A stretch of DNA of 64,000 nt from Dryococelus australis. Taxonomy: Eukaryota; Arthropoda; Insecta; Phasmatodea; Phasmatidae. The stretch covers positions 84,879,895-84,943,894 of the forward strand of contig CM056995.1 of the NCBI GenBank assembly GCA_029891345.1, in the 5' to 3' direction. Shown piece by piece: positions 34,931 through 46,645 of this stretch. The notes under the pieces are model-generated. The model worked only from the letters and a program-made list of their open reading frames with translations. It made no database searches and had not been told where the DNA came from. The first letter of the stretch is position 1. Each line of letters starts with the position of its first letter. The position numbers were made by a program, and so were the translations under genes.

Positions 34931-36216
34931 CCCAATCATCTTGTAAGAACTCTTAATGTATATTTTTTTATTCTCTCGAAATTCACTTAACCTAACCGTT
35001 GTACTCTAGCTATCGCCAGACCCTTCACCTCCCCTTCTTCCAGCCTTACTTCACAACCATATCGAATTGTACTGAGTACCAAAACACATATATAGTACAT
35101 TTCATCATGACAATGCCTTGCCTCATTCATGCTATTAACAATACAGGCTATATAAGTCACCATACCTTAGACTTACTAATCAACCATTCCTTAGACTTAC
35201 TAATCAACCATACCTTAGACTTACTAATCAATAATAAGAACGTCAACTATATTAACTACCATTTCAACCCCATCTAACGTTGCCAGTTACACATATAAAC
35301 AAGCTATTCCAGCTGCCTAACCGATCAAATATTCCAGCCATGCTATCATAAGATCAATACTATTAATTTAACTATCTACGACACCCATATCGTCTTAATT
35401 CCCATCAAACCATCCCGCTCATACTAACCAACAATACCAGCTAAGCATTCTGCCCCTCTTATACTAACTGAACATCCCATTAAACCATTCCGTCCGCACT
35501 TACAAAAAACGAATCACACAATTAAATAATTATCCTCACACTATCTAAGCTATACTTTTTTCCATAGTGACAAAATAACCGAACATGTGATCAGGTCCTA
35601 CCAATCAACATAACAGCTATACCAACCATACAAGGAAACTAACTGTACAACCAAGTCATACTTTACGCGTTCGACCCCATGTCAGGACTTTGAAAGACAC
35701 GTTAACCTAACTTCATCTAACCTATCACCACTTTAGTATCAATTAACCTAACTTCACCCAACCTAACACATCAAAGGCACCACCACCACCATCACCAACA
35801 CCAATGCCATAATAGATTCTGACATGTCGTTTAGAGTCATTTTTGGGTCATTTTTGAGTCAAGGATAAAGGATTAAATAATCACTCTTGTGAGTGGCAGG
35901 TCGGACAGTAGTTAGCTTTAAGTGTGACCATGAGCTCAAGCTGAGCGAAGATAACACGAGAACGAAATATATTTTCACATTAAAAATAACTTATTCACTG
36001 GAAACGATGTTTAGTTAGCAGCTATATAGACCATTTCAGAACGAGTACTATATCCCTCCCACGTCATGCACTCGCATTAATTTGATTTAAACTGAATTAA
36101 TAAGTGTTTCAGAGAAGTAGATACACATATTACTATGAATTTTTATAAAATTTTTATTCGCATACATATTATGCCATTCAATAGCTAGATCACCACATTT
36201 TTTGCAGAATATCTGC
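34903..36216 (+). repeat. Left arm of the long inverted repeat, outer segment
   Basis: The reverse complement lies at about 49763-51099. Matched landmarks, left to right, are CCCAATCATCTTGTAAGAAC, TCGAATTGTACTGAGT, GCTATTAACAATACAGGC, AGATCAATACTATTAATTTA, GTCATTTTTGGGTCATTTTT and CAATAGCTAGATCACCACAT. Divergence is substantial but order is fully kept. The segment has no genes of its own; short frames do not match between arms. Confidence 0.85.
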
Positions 36217-38325
36217 TCTACTGTAGTGATTCGTCACTGCAGATCGTCACTAAATAAATTCAAGCATGTTTGTGTTGATGTAGATTTTTTTATTTGCACT
36301 GGAGACCTGTGACAAACCGAAATATTTACATTTAAATGTTTATTTTTCTTTCTGAACTGAGCAGAGTTTATTTTATTTTGTTTTGCTAAGTGACACGTGA
36401 TTTTTTTCTTGTGCATTGATATGAGCACTAGCTTTTATTTACCATGACATAAACTCATTGATATATTCTCACATTACGAACTATTTAACCTTTAAAAATA
36501 AGGAGTATAAAACTTGTAATTGCCGTTTAAATTTATTATTTGGATATTTTTATTTGTCTCAATTTTATCGGCATATTTTTCTTTTTTTATGTTTTGTGCC
36601 GTACATATTGTTTGTTTACATTACAATTTATGTTTGCACATGAACTACTTACTATTAGTAGTAAGATAAGTAAACTGGCTTTCCCACACACATTACTACA
36701 AACTAGGCGCCTTGCGCCAAGGCCTTGTGGAGCACGTAAGAATATTTGGTTTCTATTTATCTTTGTTTGTTTCCATCACTCTGGGCACTTCGAACACCTG
36801 TACACCACTAAATATGAATTTTGTAAAATTGTATGTGTTTTTCGCTGGTGAGTGGGTTAGTTTGGAAGTATAGTAGCTGCTGGTGACTTTTGAAACAGGG
36901 AGGGCTGTAGCGATCCTAACTGATATCACTACAAGTATCATTTTTTAAATAGGCACAGTGATAAATATATTGCGCACGACAGGCTTAAGTAAGTGTAGCT
37001 TATGTAGCTAAATACAAAAAATAAGTGTGGTTGTTTGAAGAAAAATGTATCATTGCCCGATTTGTAATGGCCAACATACTGTGGTCGCTGTTTCAGATCT
37101 AATCACTACCACAGGTATGTATTTATTTTAAGTTTGTTTAGGTTATATGCCTTCCAACCAGTGCCTACATGGCGTGGTACATTACACGAGACGACGAGAG
37201 AGAATATAATAATACCAATTCTACCATACTAATGATGATAATAACTTAAATATACTAAAACAAATATTTATAAAACCAAATACTAATTTACATAGCCTAC
37301 AGTACATACAAAATCCATGTCAAATTTAAATTAGAGGATGAAAGTGGCATATCTTAATTAATATATTTGTAAAAAAAATTAATTCGTCAAACTGTACGCG
37401 CTATCTAACTGGCAATTTGTATTCACCTTACCAAGCAATGAAAATTGTATGGAATTTTTTATATGTTGCGAACATGATTTATGTCTTTTAACTTTGTCCC
37501 CCAAATGTTTTAAATCTTTTACCCCAATGACAGTCCACGCAAGATCATTAGGTTTCATTAGCAAAAAAAAAAAAAAAAATGTAATAAGGTTTAAAATGGT
37601 ACTCGTCGAATTAACAATTATTTACAAGTTTACACAACACGACATTAAAAACAATTCAACCCTGCTTCTGACCAATGCTCATAGCTCATCATTAATTAAC
37701 AACAAACTTATTCAGAGTATTACACATTATATTTGAAGCTCACGCGAGTTTGAACGATATCTATAAATAAAAATTTTTCTAAATCAATACAAGCATTGTT
37801 AATAAATGTGTTTAACTGCAAAAGAGTGCAGCGTGAAAGTGTGCTTACAAAACATGTAGTTTTGGTAGCTTTGTCAAGTTCCAGGAAACCATTTTTTTTT
37901 TTTTTTGTTTGAGCAGGGGCGCGCCCAGTTCTCTCCGATTTACAGTATGCGATTGGCTGAAAAGAGCCGAGCCCCTGAAGTCTACCCTCCCTCCCGTAGC
38001 GCCCCTAGACATATGTTACGGTCATCTCTCTCTACTAGCTCTACCCCCTTCGGGGCGAAGAATCTGCCGCCCCACCACTCGACAATTCCAAAACCATTTC
38101 TCTCGTGACAAGTGTCTCGTCCTTCTCAAAAACATTTGCTGCAAAACAACCTCAGTATTCGTACGCAGTATTATTTACTGAGTAGCAGATAAGTAGAGGT
38201 ATGCGTTTTGAGATTTTATTAGGAGGGTTGCGCACCGCAGCCCTACCTCAACCGCCGCAACTGAGCCATACACAGTTACACTGCCATTGCAACAACACTT
38301 CCCCTACTCGTGGGAGCATATTACA
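36217..38325. mobile_element. ~2.1-kb insertion present only in the left arm
   Basis: The right arm runs from the sequence matching GAATATCTGC directly to that matching ACTACTAACC, whereas the left arm is interrupted here. A short CTACT motif occurs at both edges (about 36218-36222 and 38326-38330) and may be a target duplication. The interior has a GC-rich patch (about 37915-38100) and AT-rich remainder but no recognised gene, so the inserted element is unidentified. Confidence 0.6.
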
Positions 38326-39780
38326 CTACTAACCGGGCCACGGACTAAATTTACTCATACCTCAAACTAGAAGTCAAGCATACCTCAGCCCACAGTTCAG
38401 ACATCTTGAAAAAACTATTGCTAGATTTAAACTCACCACGCCCCCTTCATTTTATCCGAGGATCAGCTGACCTTTCAAATGTAAAAAAAAAAAAACAAGT
38501 CTGTACCTGCACGGTAACTGGCGTCTGTACATACTTCCTGGTCGTTTTCACACCTGGGCGGTGTCAGATAGTCTTAGTCAGCACATAGCATTTCTGCTCC
38601 CCCTTGGTGTCTGGTAACTGGAGTATGTACGTTCTTACAAGTTGTTTTCACACCTGGGCGGTGTCAGATAGTCTTAGTCAGCACATAGCATTTCTGCTCC
38701 CCCTTGGTGTCTGGTAACTGGAGTATGTACGTTCTTACAAGTTGTTTTCACACCTGGACGTGTCAGATAGTCTTAGTCAGCACATAGCATTTCTGCTCCC
38801 CCTTGGTGTCTGGTAACTGGAGTATGTACGTTCTTACAAGTTGTTTTCACACCTGGACTGTGTCAGATAGTCTTAGTCAGCACATAGCATTTCTGCTCCC
38901 CCTTGGTGTCTGGTAACTGGAGTATGTACGTTCTTACAAGTTGTTTTCACACCTGGACTGTGTCAGATAGTCTTAGTCAGCACATAGCATTTCTGCTCCC
39001 CCTTGGTGTCTGGTAACTGGAGTATGTACGTTCTTACAAGTTGTTTTCACACCTGGACTGTGTCAGATAGTCTTAGTCAGCACATAGCATTTCTGCTCCC
39101 CCTTGGTGTCTGGTAACTGGAGTATGTACGTTCTTACAAGTTGTTTTCACACCTGAATGGTGTTGGATGACCATGTGCGTGGGAATAGCTGTGTTAGAAG
39201 GTCTGCACCTGCATGGTGTCTGGCAAATAAAGAGAATGAGTCAACAGGCTTCACGAGTAAGTACAAGCCTGCAACTGAATTGAATATTGGATCAGCACGA
39301 AGGAAGTTTTCTACATATCCTAACCATCATGTAGGACTTTGCAAATACTAAAACCAGAGCAACACAAATAAATAATATATTACTTTTCGTTATAAATTGT
39401 TTGTGTGTTAATATAAAAAAACTCAATCAACCAACAAACCAGTTAATTATGCCAGCCATCTATACTTATAGCTGTTCTTACGAGTACTACAAGGTAACAT
39501 ACCTTCAGCATCGAACAGTACTGAAACAGATATATAATAACCCATGGTAAGGGGTTAAACATTTCAGAATTTTTTTATTCATTATTCAGATATAACTTAA
39601 AAATTTTTAAGTATTGTATTTGCATGTAGAAGCTTTGTTACACACACTGACCTTACTCGTATAAGACTGTAAATATTTTTTCATTTTAAAAATATCAATT
39701 GTATTTTAAAAAAAATATATTATGAAAAGGTGTACCTTAGAAATAAAACACAGCAAATTTTTTTACACAAATTTATTGCA
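38326..39780 (+). repeat. Left arm of the long inverted repeat, inner segment
   Basis: The reverse complement lies at about 48928-49760. Landmarks are CATACCTCAGCCCACAGTTC, GTACAAGCCTGCAACTGAAT, CCAGTTAATTATGCCAGCCA, CAGTACTGAAACAGATATAT and GTACCTTAGAAATAAAACA. The left copy is about 620 bp longer, explained by the 100-bp tandem expansion inside it. Confidence 0.85.
38540..39155 (+). repeat. 100-bp tandem repeat, six near-identical copies
   Basis: GTGTCAGATAGTCTTAGTCA occurs near 38561, 38661, 38760, 38860, 38960 and 39060, with the rest of the unit (TTTCTGCTCCCCCTTGGTGT, then CTGGTAACTGGAGTATGTAC) almost unchanged. Related single units occur inverted at about 47465-47560 and 49500-49600, so the left arm alone has been amplified, and recently given the high identity. 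Confidence 0.95.
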
Positions 39781-39832
39781 CACATAATGAAAAAATAGAT
39801 AACCGGCTAAAAATTACTATATTCTTCAATAT

Positions 39833-40262
39833 CTATGCAACTTTGTTGAAGATTATACATAGTCTTTTATGCATCTCGCTAATCACTCTCGTGTTGTACT
39901 TGTCCTTGTGCGAAAATATCTTCACATATAAAATACCGTCACACTGTGCAGGACAGGTTATGTACATAACTACACTTTTGAGGACATGTCCCGAAGTCAC
40001 AAGAGACCTACTTGCAGCAAACCTAGTACTGAGGCAATGATGAGAAATGCACTTCACCTTTACAGGTCTTTGCATGTCTAAGTAAACTGTCGGTACGGTT
40101 GAACTACAACATACCGCACCTGTCACACAAATATGACATACAACAGGGATTCGTGGCACAATTTAAACGCTCATGTCGCCGAGAATCCGATAATGCGGGT
40201 AGTGGCTCGTTGTTAGTTGAGGTCAAGGGTAGGTCTTCGTATTCACTGTATAGCGAGAGAAA
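39833..40262 (-). pseudogene. C2HC zinc-finger gene copy adjoining the left arm
   Basis: The minus strand shows DSRRHERLNCATNPC (end of finger one), then CDRCGML*FNRTDSLLRHAK ending in TC (finger two, one stop). A frame change leads into the 108-codon frame 39833-40159, whose second half contains YITCPAQCDGILYVK. That half weakly resembles the second HW repeat of the protein at 56051 (YIRVFVTQYDGILQV). The first C-x2-C of finger one is lost. The gene points out of the centre towards the left arm, mirroring the copy at 47638-48942 on the right. Confidence 0.55.
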
Positions 40263-40329
40263 ACTTCCAAATCGATCTTAGCTTCCCCTGATATTAAGGT
40301 ATCAGCATTCTCTATATTAAATTCTCCCA

Positions 40330-41530
40330 TCACTCGGAAAAACGTCGTCCGATATTTTTTAATTTAGAGAGAGAAAATTAATACTGTTTTAATAGTTTCG
40401 GGTCTTGAACTCGGGGCGTTACATCATGCCTAGCAGTTACAGATTTATATCAGGTGCACACAAATATTACAATTTGAAAAAATTAATGTATGAACATCAC
40501 TAAAAATGTTCCCAAAACTCAGGTCGCTAGTCGTATTGTGATCCTCTTATATTACCATTATTCCTATATCTGTTACCTAAAACTTATATTTCCCGTTTAT
40601 TATACATTTCTAAAGCGGTCTCCAAAACACTGAGCAAAATTGCGAAATTTTAAGTTCAACAGAGAAAAATAATTTATTTAATGGTTTCAGGGTCTCGAGC
40701 ACAGATCCCTACGCCATGCCTAGCCGCTAGATATTGCTTAGGCATTTATAACGAGTGTACGCAATCAGCCAGAAGTTCGCACACGAACCTCGCTAATAAG
40801 CTTAGAAAACTCTCGTCATTAATTGAATAGCAAACCATTTATATTACCCTGATCCCCGCATCCATCCAATGGTTAACACCGTCGTTTCGCCTTTATTATA
40901 TGTTCCCAAAAATAGTCTCTACATTTTTTCTAACTCAAATAGTAAATTAATATTATTTATATTTTTCTGGACTCGAACTTTGGGAGTTACACCGTACCAC
41001 GCTTTTGATGATTACTTAATTCCTTTTATCAGGTACGTACGAATACTAGACAGTGAACAATTAATGTACAAACATCGCTAAAAAAAGGCTTCACAAACTC
41101 ATGACATTAATCGATTTGTGCCCCTTTTATCTTAATCTGATTCCTATATCCGATTCCTAAAACTTCCGTCTCACTTTTAATATAAATTCCTATAATATTC
41201 ACCGAACAATGAGGAAAATTGTTGAAGTTTTTCTAAGTTCGATAAAAAAATTAATACTTTTTAAATATTTTTCCGGTCTCGAACTCAGAGCCCTACACAG
41301 TATCTCGCCTTTGGTGTCTGCTTAAATATTTATATCAGGCAAACATAAATACTGCGAAAAATTACCGTATTTTTTCTAAGTCCGATAGAAAAAATTAATA
41401 TTTCTATGGTTTCAGGCTTCGATCTGGAGGCCCTATGCTACTACTAACCAAGGGAAATTTGCGTTAACCTTTACATCAGGTACGTTTAAGCATGTAAACA
41501 GACAGAAAATCACGTACAAAAGTTAGTTTA
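40330..41530 (+). repeat. Degenerate ~290-bp tandem repeat, about 4 copies
   Basis: Cores resembling GGTCTCGAACTCAGAGCCCT occur near 40395, 40690, 40975, 41275 and 41410. They are separated by conserved order: an ACGAATACTA-type stretch, then CCTATATCTG-TACCTAAAAC, then GTTCAACAGAGAAAAATAAT. A further copy is at 5740. No gene is evident. Confidence 0.7.
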
Positions 41531-42474
41531 AAACGATCCAATGCACATGTCGGTATTCGAACTGTGGACCATTTATCTCACTATAAGATCTCTATTCTTC
41601 GTCCAATATGTGTGTAATAGCGTGCATTATAAGTTTCATACACCATACAATTATTCAAAATTTTATGACAGCGATTATTTAATAAAGTATCAGTTAGGTT
41701 ACAATGGAAAGTCTTTCTCAGTTATTATCAAACTAATATAATTTTTCCTGAAAACATATTTTTTAAGAGATTTCGTACATGCGCGAGGCATTAGAAATTC
41801 CATGTCGGCCATCGTCAAGTCTTAGTTTGTATATATAGTCCTTATCATCGAGTAGTGAGACCGCGGCGAACGAAAAGTGTCTAGTTATGAGATCATAGCA
41901 GTTACGTCACTACCAGGCCCCCGCCGCCGTGCGTGGGATCTCCGACGCATGGCGTCTCGTTTCGCTGACCCGGCTGGTGTCTATCGCGCTATCAGTGTGT
42001 GGGAGAGGCTTAGCGTAAGTGACAGCAGGAGGTGTCATCATGGTTTATATTCAGGAATTACGCCATGACGAGCGCTGCACACCCCTCCCCCCACAGAATG
42101 GTTTGAAATAAACTTCGTGTAATTTTCTGAGCTTTATTTTAACTAGGCGGAGGAATATCCTGGAAGTAGAACTTCAGCAGGGATCCTGCGCACGTAATCT
42201 TCGCGGACGAGTAAGATTCACGTGTTAAATAATAAAAAAAAAGTATGCGCTTTACACTTGCATACCATAACATTCAGGCCGAAACTTCCCCCGCATAAGA
42301 CACTAAAACTCACCTCTCCCAAGTCTTTCAGTTCCATTTGGGATTGACCATTAATAATAGATAAATATCTCTGAAGAGGTTGGACGGCTCTTAAAATAAT
42401 AACCCGAGTAAATTCGTTCATGTATGACGTGTTGCAGAATACTCATGATTGGTGCTAGAGAAGACAGTATAATA
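41531..42474. other. No gene recognised
   Basis: Mixed sequence. A slightly GC-richer block at 41850-42090 follows GTATATATAG (41829-41838), a possible TATA element, but the only frame (41877-42068, 63 codons) is not recognisable. Confidence 0.35.
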
Positions 42475-42685
42475 TGTAAGTTATCGAGGCCTTGAGAGCC
42501 AATGAAGGTGAAGTGAGGTGAGAATGGAGCAGCGTTGGAATGCAAGGACGGGGAGTCGAAAAAACCCGTCGACCAGTGGCTCCGCCCGGCACAATTCCCA
42601 CGTGTGAAAATCAGGAAGCTCTCTCGCCGGTAATCGAACCTGGTTTGCCTAGATGGAAGGCGAGTAGTTAGCGCGGTCCCATTTT
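42475..42685 (-). repeat. tRNA-derived SINE (third family)
   Basis: On the minus strand a tRNA-like head (GCGCTAACTACTCGCCTTCC ... GGTTCGATTACC) is followed by a body ending in CTCACCTCACTTCACCTTCA and TTGGCTCTCAAGGCC. The same tail appears at 53755-54005. Confidence 0.65.
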
Positions 42686-43109
42686 ACGCATAGACGTTGA
42701 TCGAGATACCATCAAGGCACGTATCGATACGTTGAAATTTGTGTTTTTACAAACATTCATGACAATCTAGAAGTGGATCTGTTGCATCGATCACTACGGA
42801 ACGGCCAATGCTGTTGGTCCACACCAAACATTACACAAACTGTTCTATTTGACGTTCGTTATTAGTTGGACGTAAGTTAGCGGAATAACGAATCAAATAT
42901 TAAGTATCCTTCCATGCGAAACGTGATATACAGTATGCTGTGGTGTTCGGTTAATTCATTTTACAATGGTATTTTTATTGATGGAAATAATTTTTGTTAT
43001 AGGTATCCTAGTAATATCGGAATAAAACTAGCAAAATAAGTTTGTCTTTTTTTCAATAAAAATAATTGTTCATGTTAGCTCGGCTCGAGCTACATTCGAG
43101 CACAGAACT

Positions 43110-43395
43110 GCTGAGCGTGCAGAAGTGGAATTACGTGGTGTGAATTGGCTTCGACAGGACCGAGAGCCAGCTCATTTCGACAGAAATGTGCGGGACGTCT
43201 GGACGTCATGCGTCCACATCCATGGACTGGCAGATGTGGGCCTGTTCCGTGGCTGCCACCCTCACCAGATCTCACGCTCCTTGACTATTTTGTTTGTGGT
43301 GCTAGAAAAAAATATGGTGTGCGGGAATCCAGTAATATCTGAGGAAGATCTTACCGCACGAGTAAACGCCGCGGCTGAAATATACACCCGTACTG
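43110..43395 (+). pseudogene. mariner-like transposase, C-terminal fragment
   Basis: In shifting frames the stretch reads RQDREPAHFDRNVRD, then DVMRPHPWTGRCGPVPWLPP, SPDLTLLDYFV and ISEEDLTARVNAAAEI. This is the standard order of the 'DGAPPHF', 'W.GRGGP..WPPRSPDL.PLDFF.WG' and C-terminal helix of mariner-type transposases. The first catalytic Asp context is altered (QDREPAHF). An orphan MITE end starts immediately after, at about 43410. Confidence 0.75.
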
Positions 43396-43796
43396 AGCAC
43401 ACAACTATAGCCTATTCACGATAAAGTGAGCATTTTATAAATCCATCTCATTTTGAATAATACACTATCAAAATAACGGGAAAAAAACTGGACAAGTGTA
43501 AGGTAATATTCGCAAACTTGTGGGGAAACATAGTTTTCCTTACAGGTAAGGTAAAATTACCACACTCTGGAATAAAATCCATGTACATGGTAGTGGAAAA
43601 TCCCATATATGGATGTGGAAATTACCTTACGACACGTGCATCTCTTCAGCGTTCTCAAACGCTAAATGGGGGACGCCCTTCGTATAATTAGCATGTGCTC
43701 CACTCCCATACTGTTCTCTCGGAAGAAGATTAAATTTGATAGTGGCAGGCGTGAAAGGCACTTCGTCTCAACTCGTGTAAGCAACTGTAATATAGA

Positions 43797-44436
43797 ATGG
43801 AGTCAAAGGTTGCTGGTTCATCAACACCTACGGTTAGCACAGTGCTGTCGACTTCTTCGGACGGGACACATACAGTAGCACCATTGGCGACTGCTATGGG
43901 CATGGTTCCAGCATCGCCATCGACTTCTTCCGATTGGGTACCTGTGGCAGCATCATCGATTTCTTCAGATTGATCACCTACAGCGGTGCTGCCATCGAAG
44001 ACTTCATCAAGGCTTCGTTGCTGTTTCTGTGACAGGCCCTTCAGTAAAAGCTGCCGTGCTCGACGGCATGAGAGAACATCCTGTACAAAGAGTCCTTTTT
44101 CGCACGACGAAGCATTACGACATTGGGGCTATGCAGTTTATGCAAGGTGATACAATGAAGGAAGATAGTCAGATCTGCAAGGGTTCGGCTACTGGGAGCC
44201 GTCAAGTGTTGTCGGCAATACCTCTTTCTGCATTGATGTGTACTGTTTCCGCAGATGATAATGACAAAACAGTTAATGCTAACGATGGAATGAGTGTAGT
44301 AGAGTCGGTTTGCGCAGAATGTACACTCGCAAGACTTTCGCGTGAAGTCAGCGGACTTCAAAATAAACGGACGTTGGCTATAACTGCTGATGAGTATACA
44401 ACCCCTACAAAGAAAAGTAAATTTAATATAGAGTAA
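43797..44436 (+). pseudogene. Ser/Thr-rich C2HC zinc-finger gene of the virus-like set
   Basis: From ATG at 43797 the frame reads a Ser/Thr/Pro-rich leader with repeats of the type LSTSSDGTHTVAP and PSTSSDWVPVA. There is one in-frame TGA, then RLRCCFCDRPFSKSCRARRH followed by ERTSC, a C-x2-C-x12-H-x4-C finger, then CTKSPFSHDEALRHWG. A frameshift leads into frame 44029-44436, rich in Ser/Thr and ending KKSKFNIE. The leader and the CTKSP spacer are shared with the copy at 47638. It is probably a DNA- or RNA-binding protein of the element (inference). Confidence 0.65.
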
Positions 44437-44446
44437 AAAAACAGGA

Positions 44447-44719
44447 ATGCAATACGAGCATGGTGACAATGATAGTGTTGAAGATGATGATGGTTCTCTC
44501 GGCGTTCCCACGCATTTTCTCAGCGAGTTTCCTTCGACAAGTGTTGCGAAGAAGGCAGAAGACACTGCCAATACTGGCTACATTTATGTTGAAGACCCGA
44601 ATAAACTTGTAGATAGAGTTAGATATTTGCTTGACTTTCATAAATGTAGGGATTTATCGAACATGAAAGAGGTGACTTCGATCATAGAAGAACTTAAGGA
44701 TCGGGGTTATTTCAAATGA
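44447..44719 (+). CDS. Small acidic protein or exon ending in the DPN-LVD tail domain
   Basis: This 90-codon open frame has an acidic start (EHGDNDSVEDDDGS) and a conserved end, VEDPNKLVDRVRYLLDFHK then VTSIIEELKDRGYFK, followed by a stop. The tail aligns with 5518-5662 (minus) and weakly with the end of 45366-45560. Similar tails occur in arthropod virus-like or transposon-associated proteins by my recollection, but I cannot name the family. It lies 11 bases after the zinc-finger frame and may once have been its C-terminal part. Confidence 0.5.
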   Translation: MQYEHGDNDSVEDDDGSLGVPTHFLSEFPSTSVAKKAEDTANTGYIYVEDPNKLVDRVRYLLDFHKCRDLSNMKEVTSIIEELKDRGYFK

Positions 44720-45060
44720 TGCGATAAGCTGCTTTATTCTGAAAATTAATAAGAAATTATTATAAAAAATTACTGTTTTTGTATGTCCCGTATTCTTTTA
44801 TCCCTCACTACTTTAAAATATGTTCTGCATTGTTCAGTATAAGTCCAAGTCCTGCATCGATCAATAGCGAAGCATGATGTGAGCCTGTTGTATTCCTAGG
44901 CACTTTTATTGCAAAGTGTAAAGTACAGTTTACGCAGGAAGCTATTAAAATATGTCGAGGAACCTGGCTATATACTTTTAAACAAAGTATAAATATGTTC
45001 CTTTTATACATTTTCGTTTCAGTATCAATAGACACTTGGAACAGTACGGACATAAATCGC

Positions 45061-45560
45061 TAATAATTTATCTGCTTTGTCGCTTCTGCGGTAGAGCATT
45101 CACATATTCGTGGAATTTACAACGACATGAAATAACGACCTGTGGATTGAAAAGTTCGAGTGTGACTTTTGAATGCAAATTCTGTTAGAAGCTGTTTACA
45201 TGGAGTGATGCTTTAAAGAGACATGCTAAAACTTGTAGTTTAGGCTCTCCACCTCCACCTGCTCCAATGTATGATATAAACCAAGCAGAAGATTGTAGAG
45301 GTAACGTACATATCATCAAGGAAGATGTTACTTGAGTGTGTAGTTGGGTATTTATTCCATTCTATAGATGACGACAGACCGAACGCAACTGACGACTCAG
45401 CTGCAGCAAGCCATCGAAGATCTTCGTGCGAAATATATGCTCGCGAAAAGTTATAAACTGGCTTTCGAGAATCAAAGGGAAGAGACTTAAAAGCCGATAA
45501 CCAGCTATCTTGACGAACTTGGTCGACGAGAAAGACATTCTGAAGTAGGACTTAGCAACT
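45061..45560 (+). pseudogene. Second C2HC zinc-finger gene copy with tail
   Basis: The frame reads CRFCGRAFTYSWNLQRHEIT-TC (finger one), then CKFC*KLFTWSDALKRHAKTC (finger two with TAG in place of a residue), a Pro-rich linker SPPPPAP and a stop at about 45335. From 45366 another frame (MTTDRTQLTTQLQQAIEDLR) leads to ITSYLDELGRRE, resembling the end of the tail domain at 44447. It is a decayed duplicate of the neighbouring gene. Confidence 0.6.
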
Positions 45561-45989
45561 TTTTTTAATAAGCAGTGGTATGCACATGGATTTTTTTTTT
45601 TTATAAAAGTGTGTCTTTTACCTTACTTTGCGTTCATTTTTATTCTTGACTGTCCTTATACACGATATTGGTAGCTCTGAAAGACTGATTAATTAGGCGG
45701 TGCTGTGAGAGTCTGTTTTAATCCAGCATGAGAAGTGTGGTAATGACTATGGGTTTATCAGCCCCCTAAATTTTTTTATATTAGTATGAAATCTTCCAAT
45801 ATTGCTCACTAGTTAAACTTTTAACGGTATACCAGTTTCGAACGTACTTATGGCACACGGGTAGTTAAAAAAAAAAAAGATATATTTTTTACATACATAC
45901 GTTTATTCACATTTTTTACAACAAAAAAAAGAACTTAATACATGAGTTAAAAAAATTACATTTTTTTTCCGTACATACATGAAATCGAA

Positions 45990-46645
45990 ATATCAGAGTC
46001 TATTAATATTTTGAAGGGAACAGCATCATCTTCTGTGTGGATAAAGATGGAGTAACTGGAGATGGAGTCACTGGTTTCTTCTGTTGTAGTGTCTTTGAAG
46101 GATGAGTCACCACTGTTGCTAGCATAGCCACTGCTGCTGGAGTACGTAGACTATGGTTCATTAATAAACATATCTGACAGTTAATTATATAGTCCAGCTT
46201 GATTTGATATGCATGTTTTTGGGGAAAATATAGCTTCTCGAAGCAGTTTTTGCTTATATACGGAGCACAAAATTGATGCAAAAGGTGTATCCATCATCGG
46301 TAAAAGACCAAGTATGAATTTCTTAATACTTCTATAATGTCGTTTACCATTGCATGATTCTCTATACTTGAAATCCTTGGGGGTCCCCAGGCATCGCATA
46401 AGACCATGCTATCTTCGGAGCACAGAGATGAATGGCGCAATTACTATCTTCGCACACGAAGCTGATTACTACCCTGGAGGTTTTGTATGGCAAAAATTAA
46501 TTCCACTGTAGACGGAAATGTACGTTCTCACTACACATTTCGAAGTATATTGAGCTGTAAATATCACCCCACTCATCTTTAAAAGTAATGCCATACCGCA
46601 CACAATGTAAGCCTTCATGCACATGGTCATAGCAAGTACTGGGGT
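45990..46645 (-). pseudogene. Decayed virus-like Cys-rich gene (paralogue of 3730-4622)
   Basis: Reading leftward from 46640: RYGITFKDEWGDIYSSIYFE, then ISFVCEDSNCAIHLCAP, then in another frame ASILCSVYKQKLLREAIFSP and finally IHTEDDAVPFKILIDSD with a stop near 45970. The blocks match the + strand relic at 3.7-4.6 kb in the same order. It is transcriptionally opposite to the adjoining zinc-finger copies. Stops and frame changes show it is inactive. Confidence 0.55.

Noticed and set aside
38540..39155. Regular repeats resembling a CRISPR array
   Set aside because: The whole 100-bp unit is repeated without unique spacers, and the genome is eukaryotic. It is a minisatellite.
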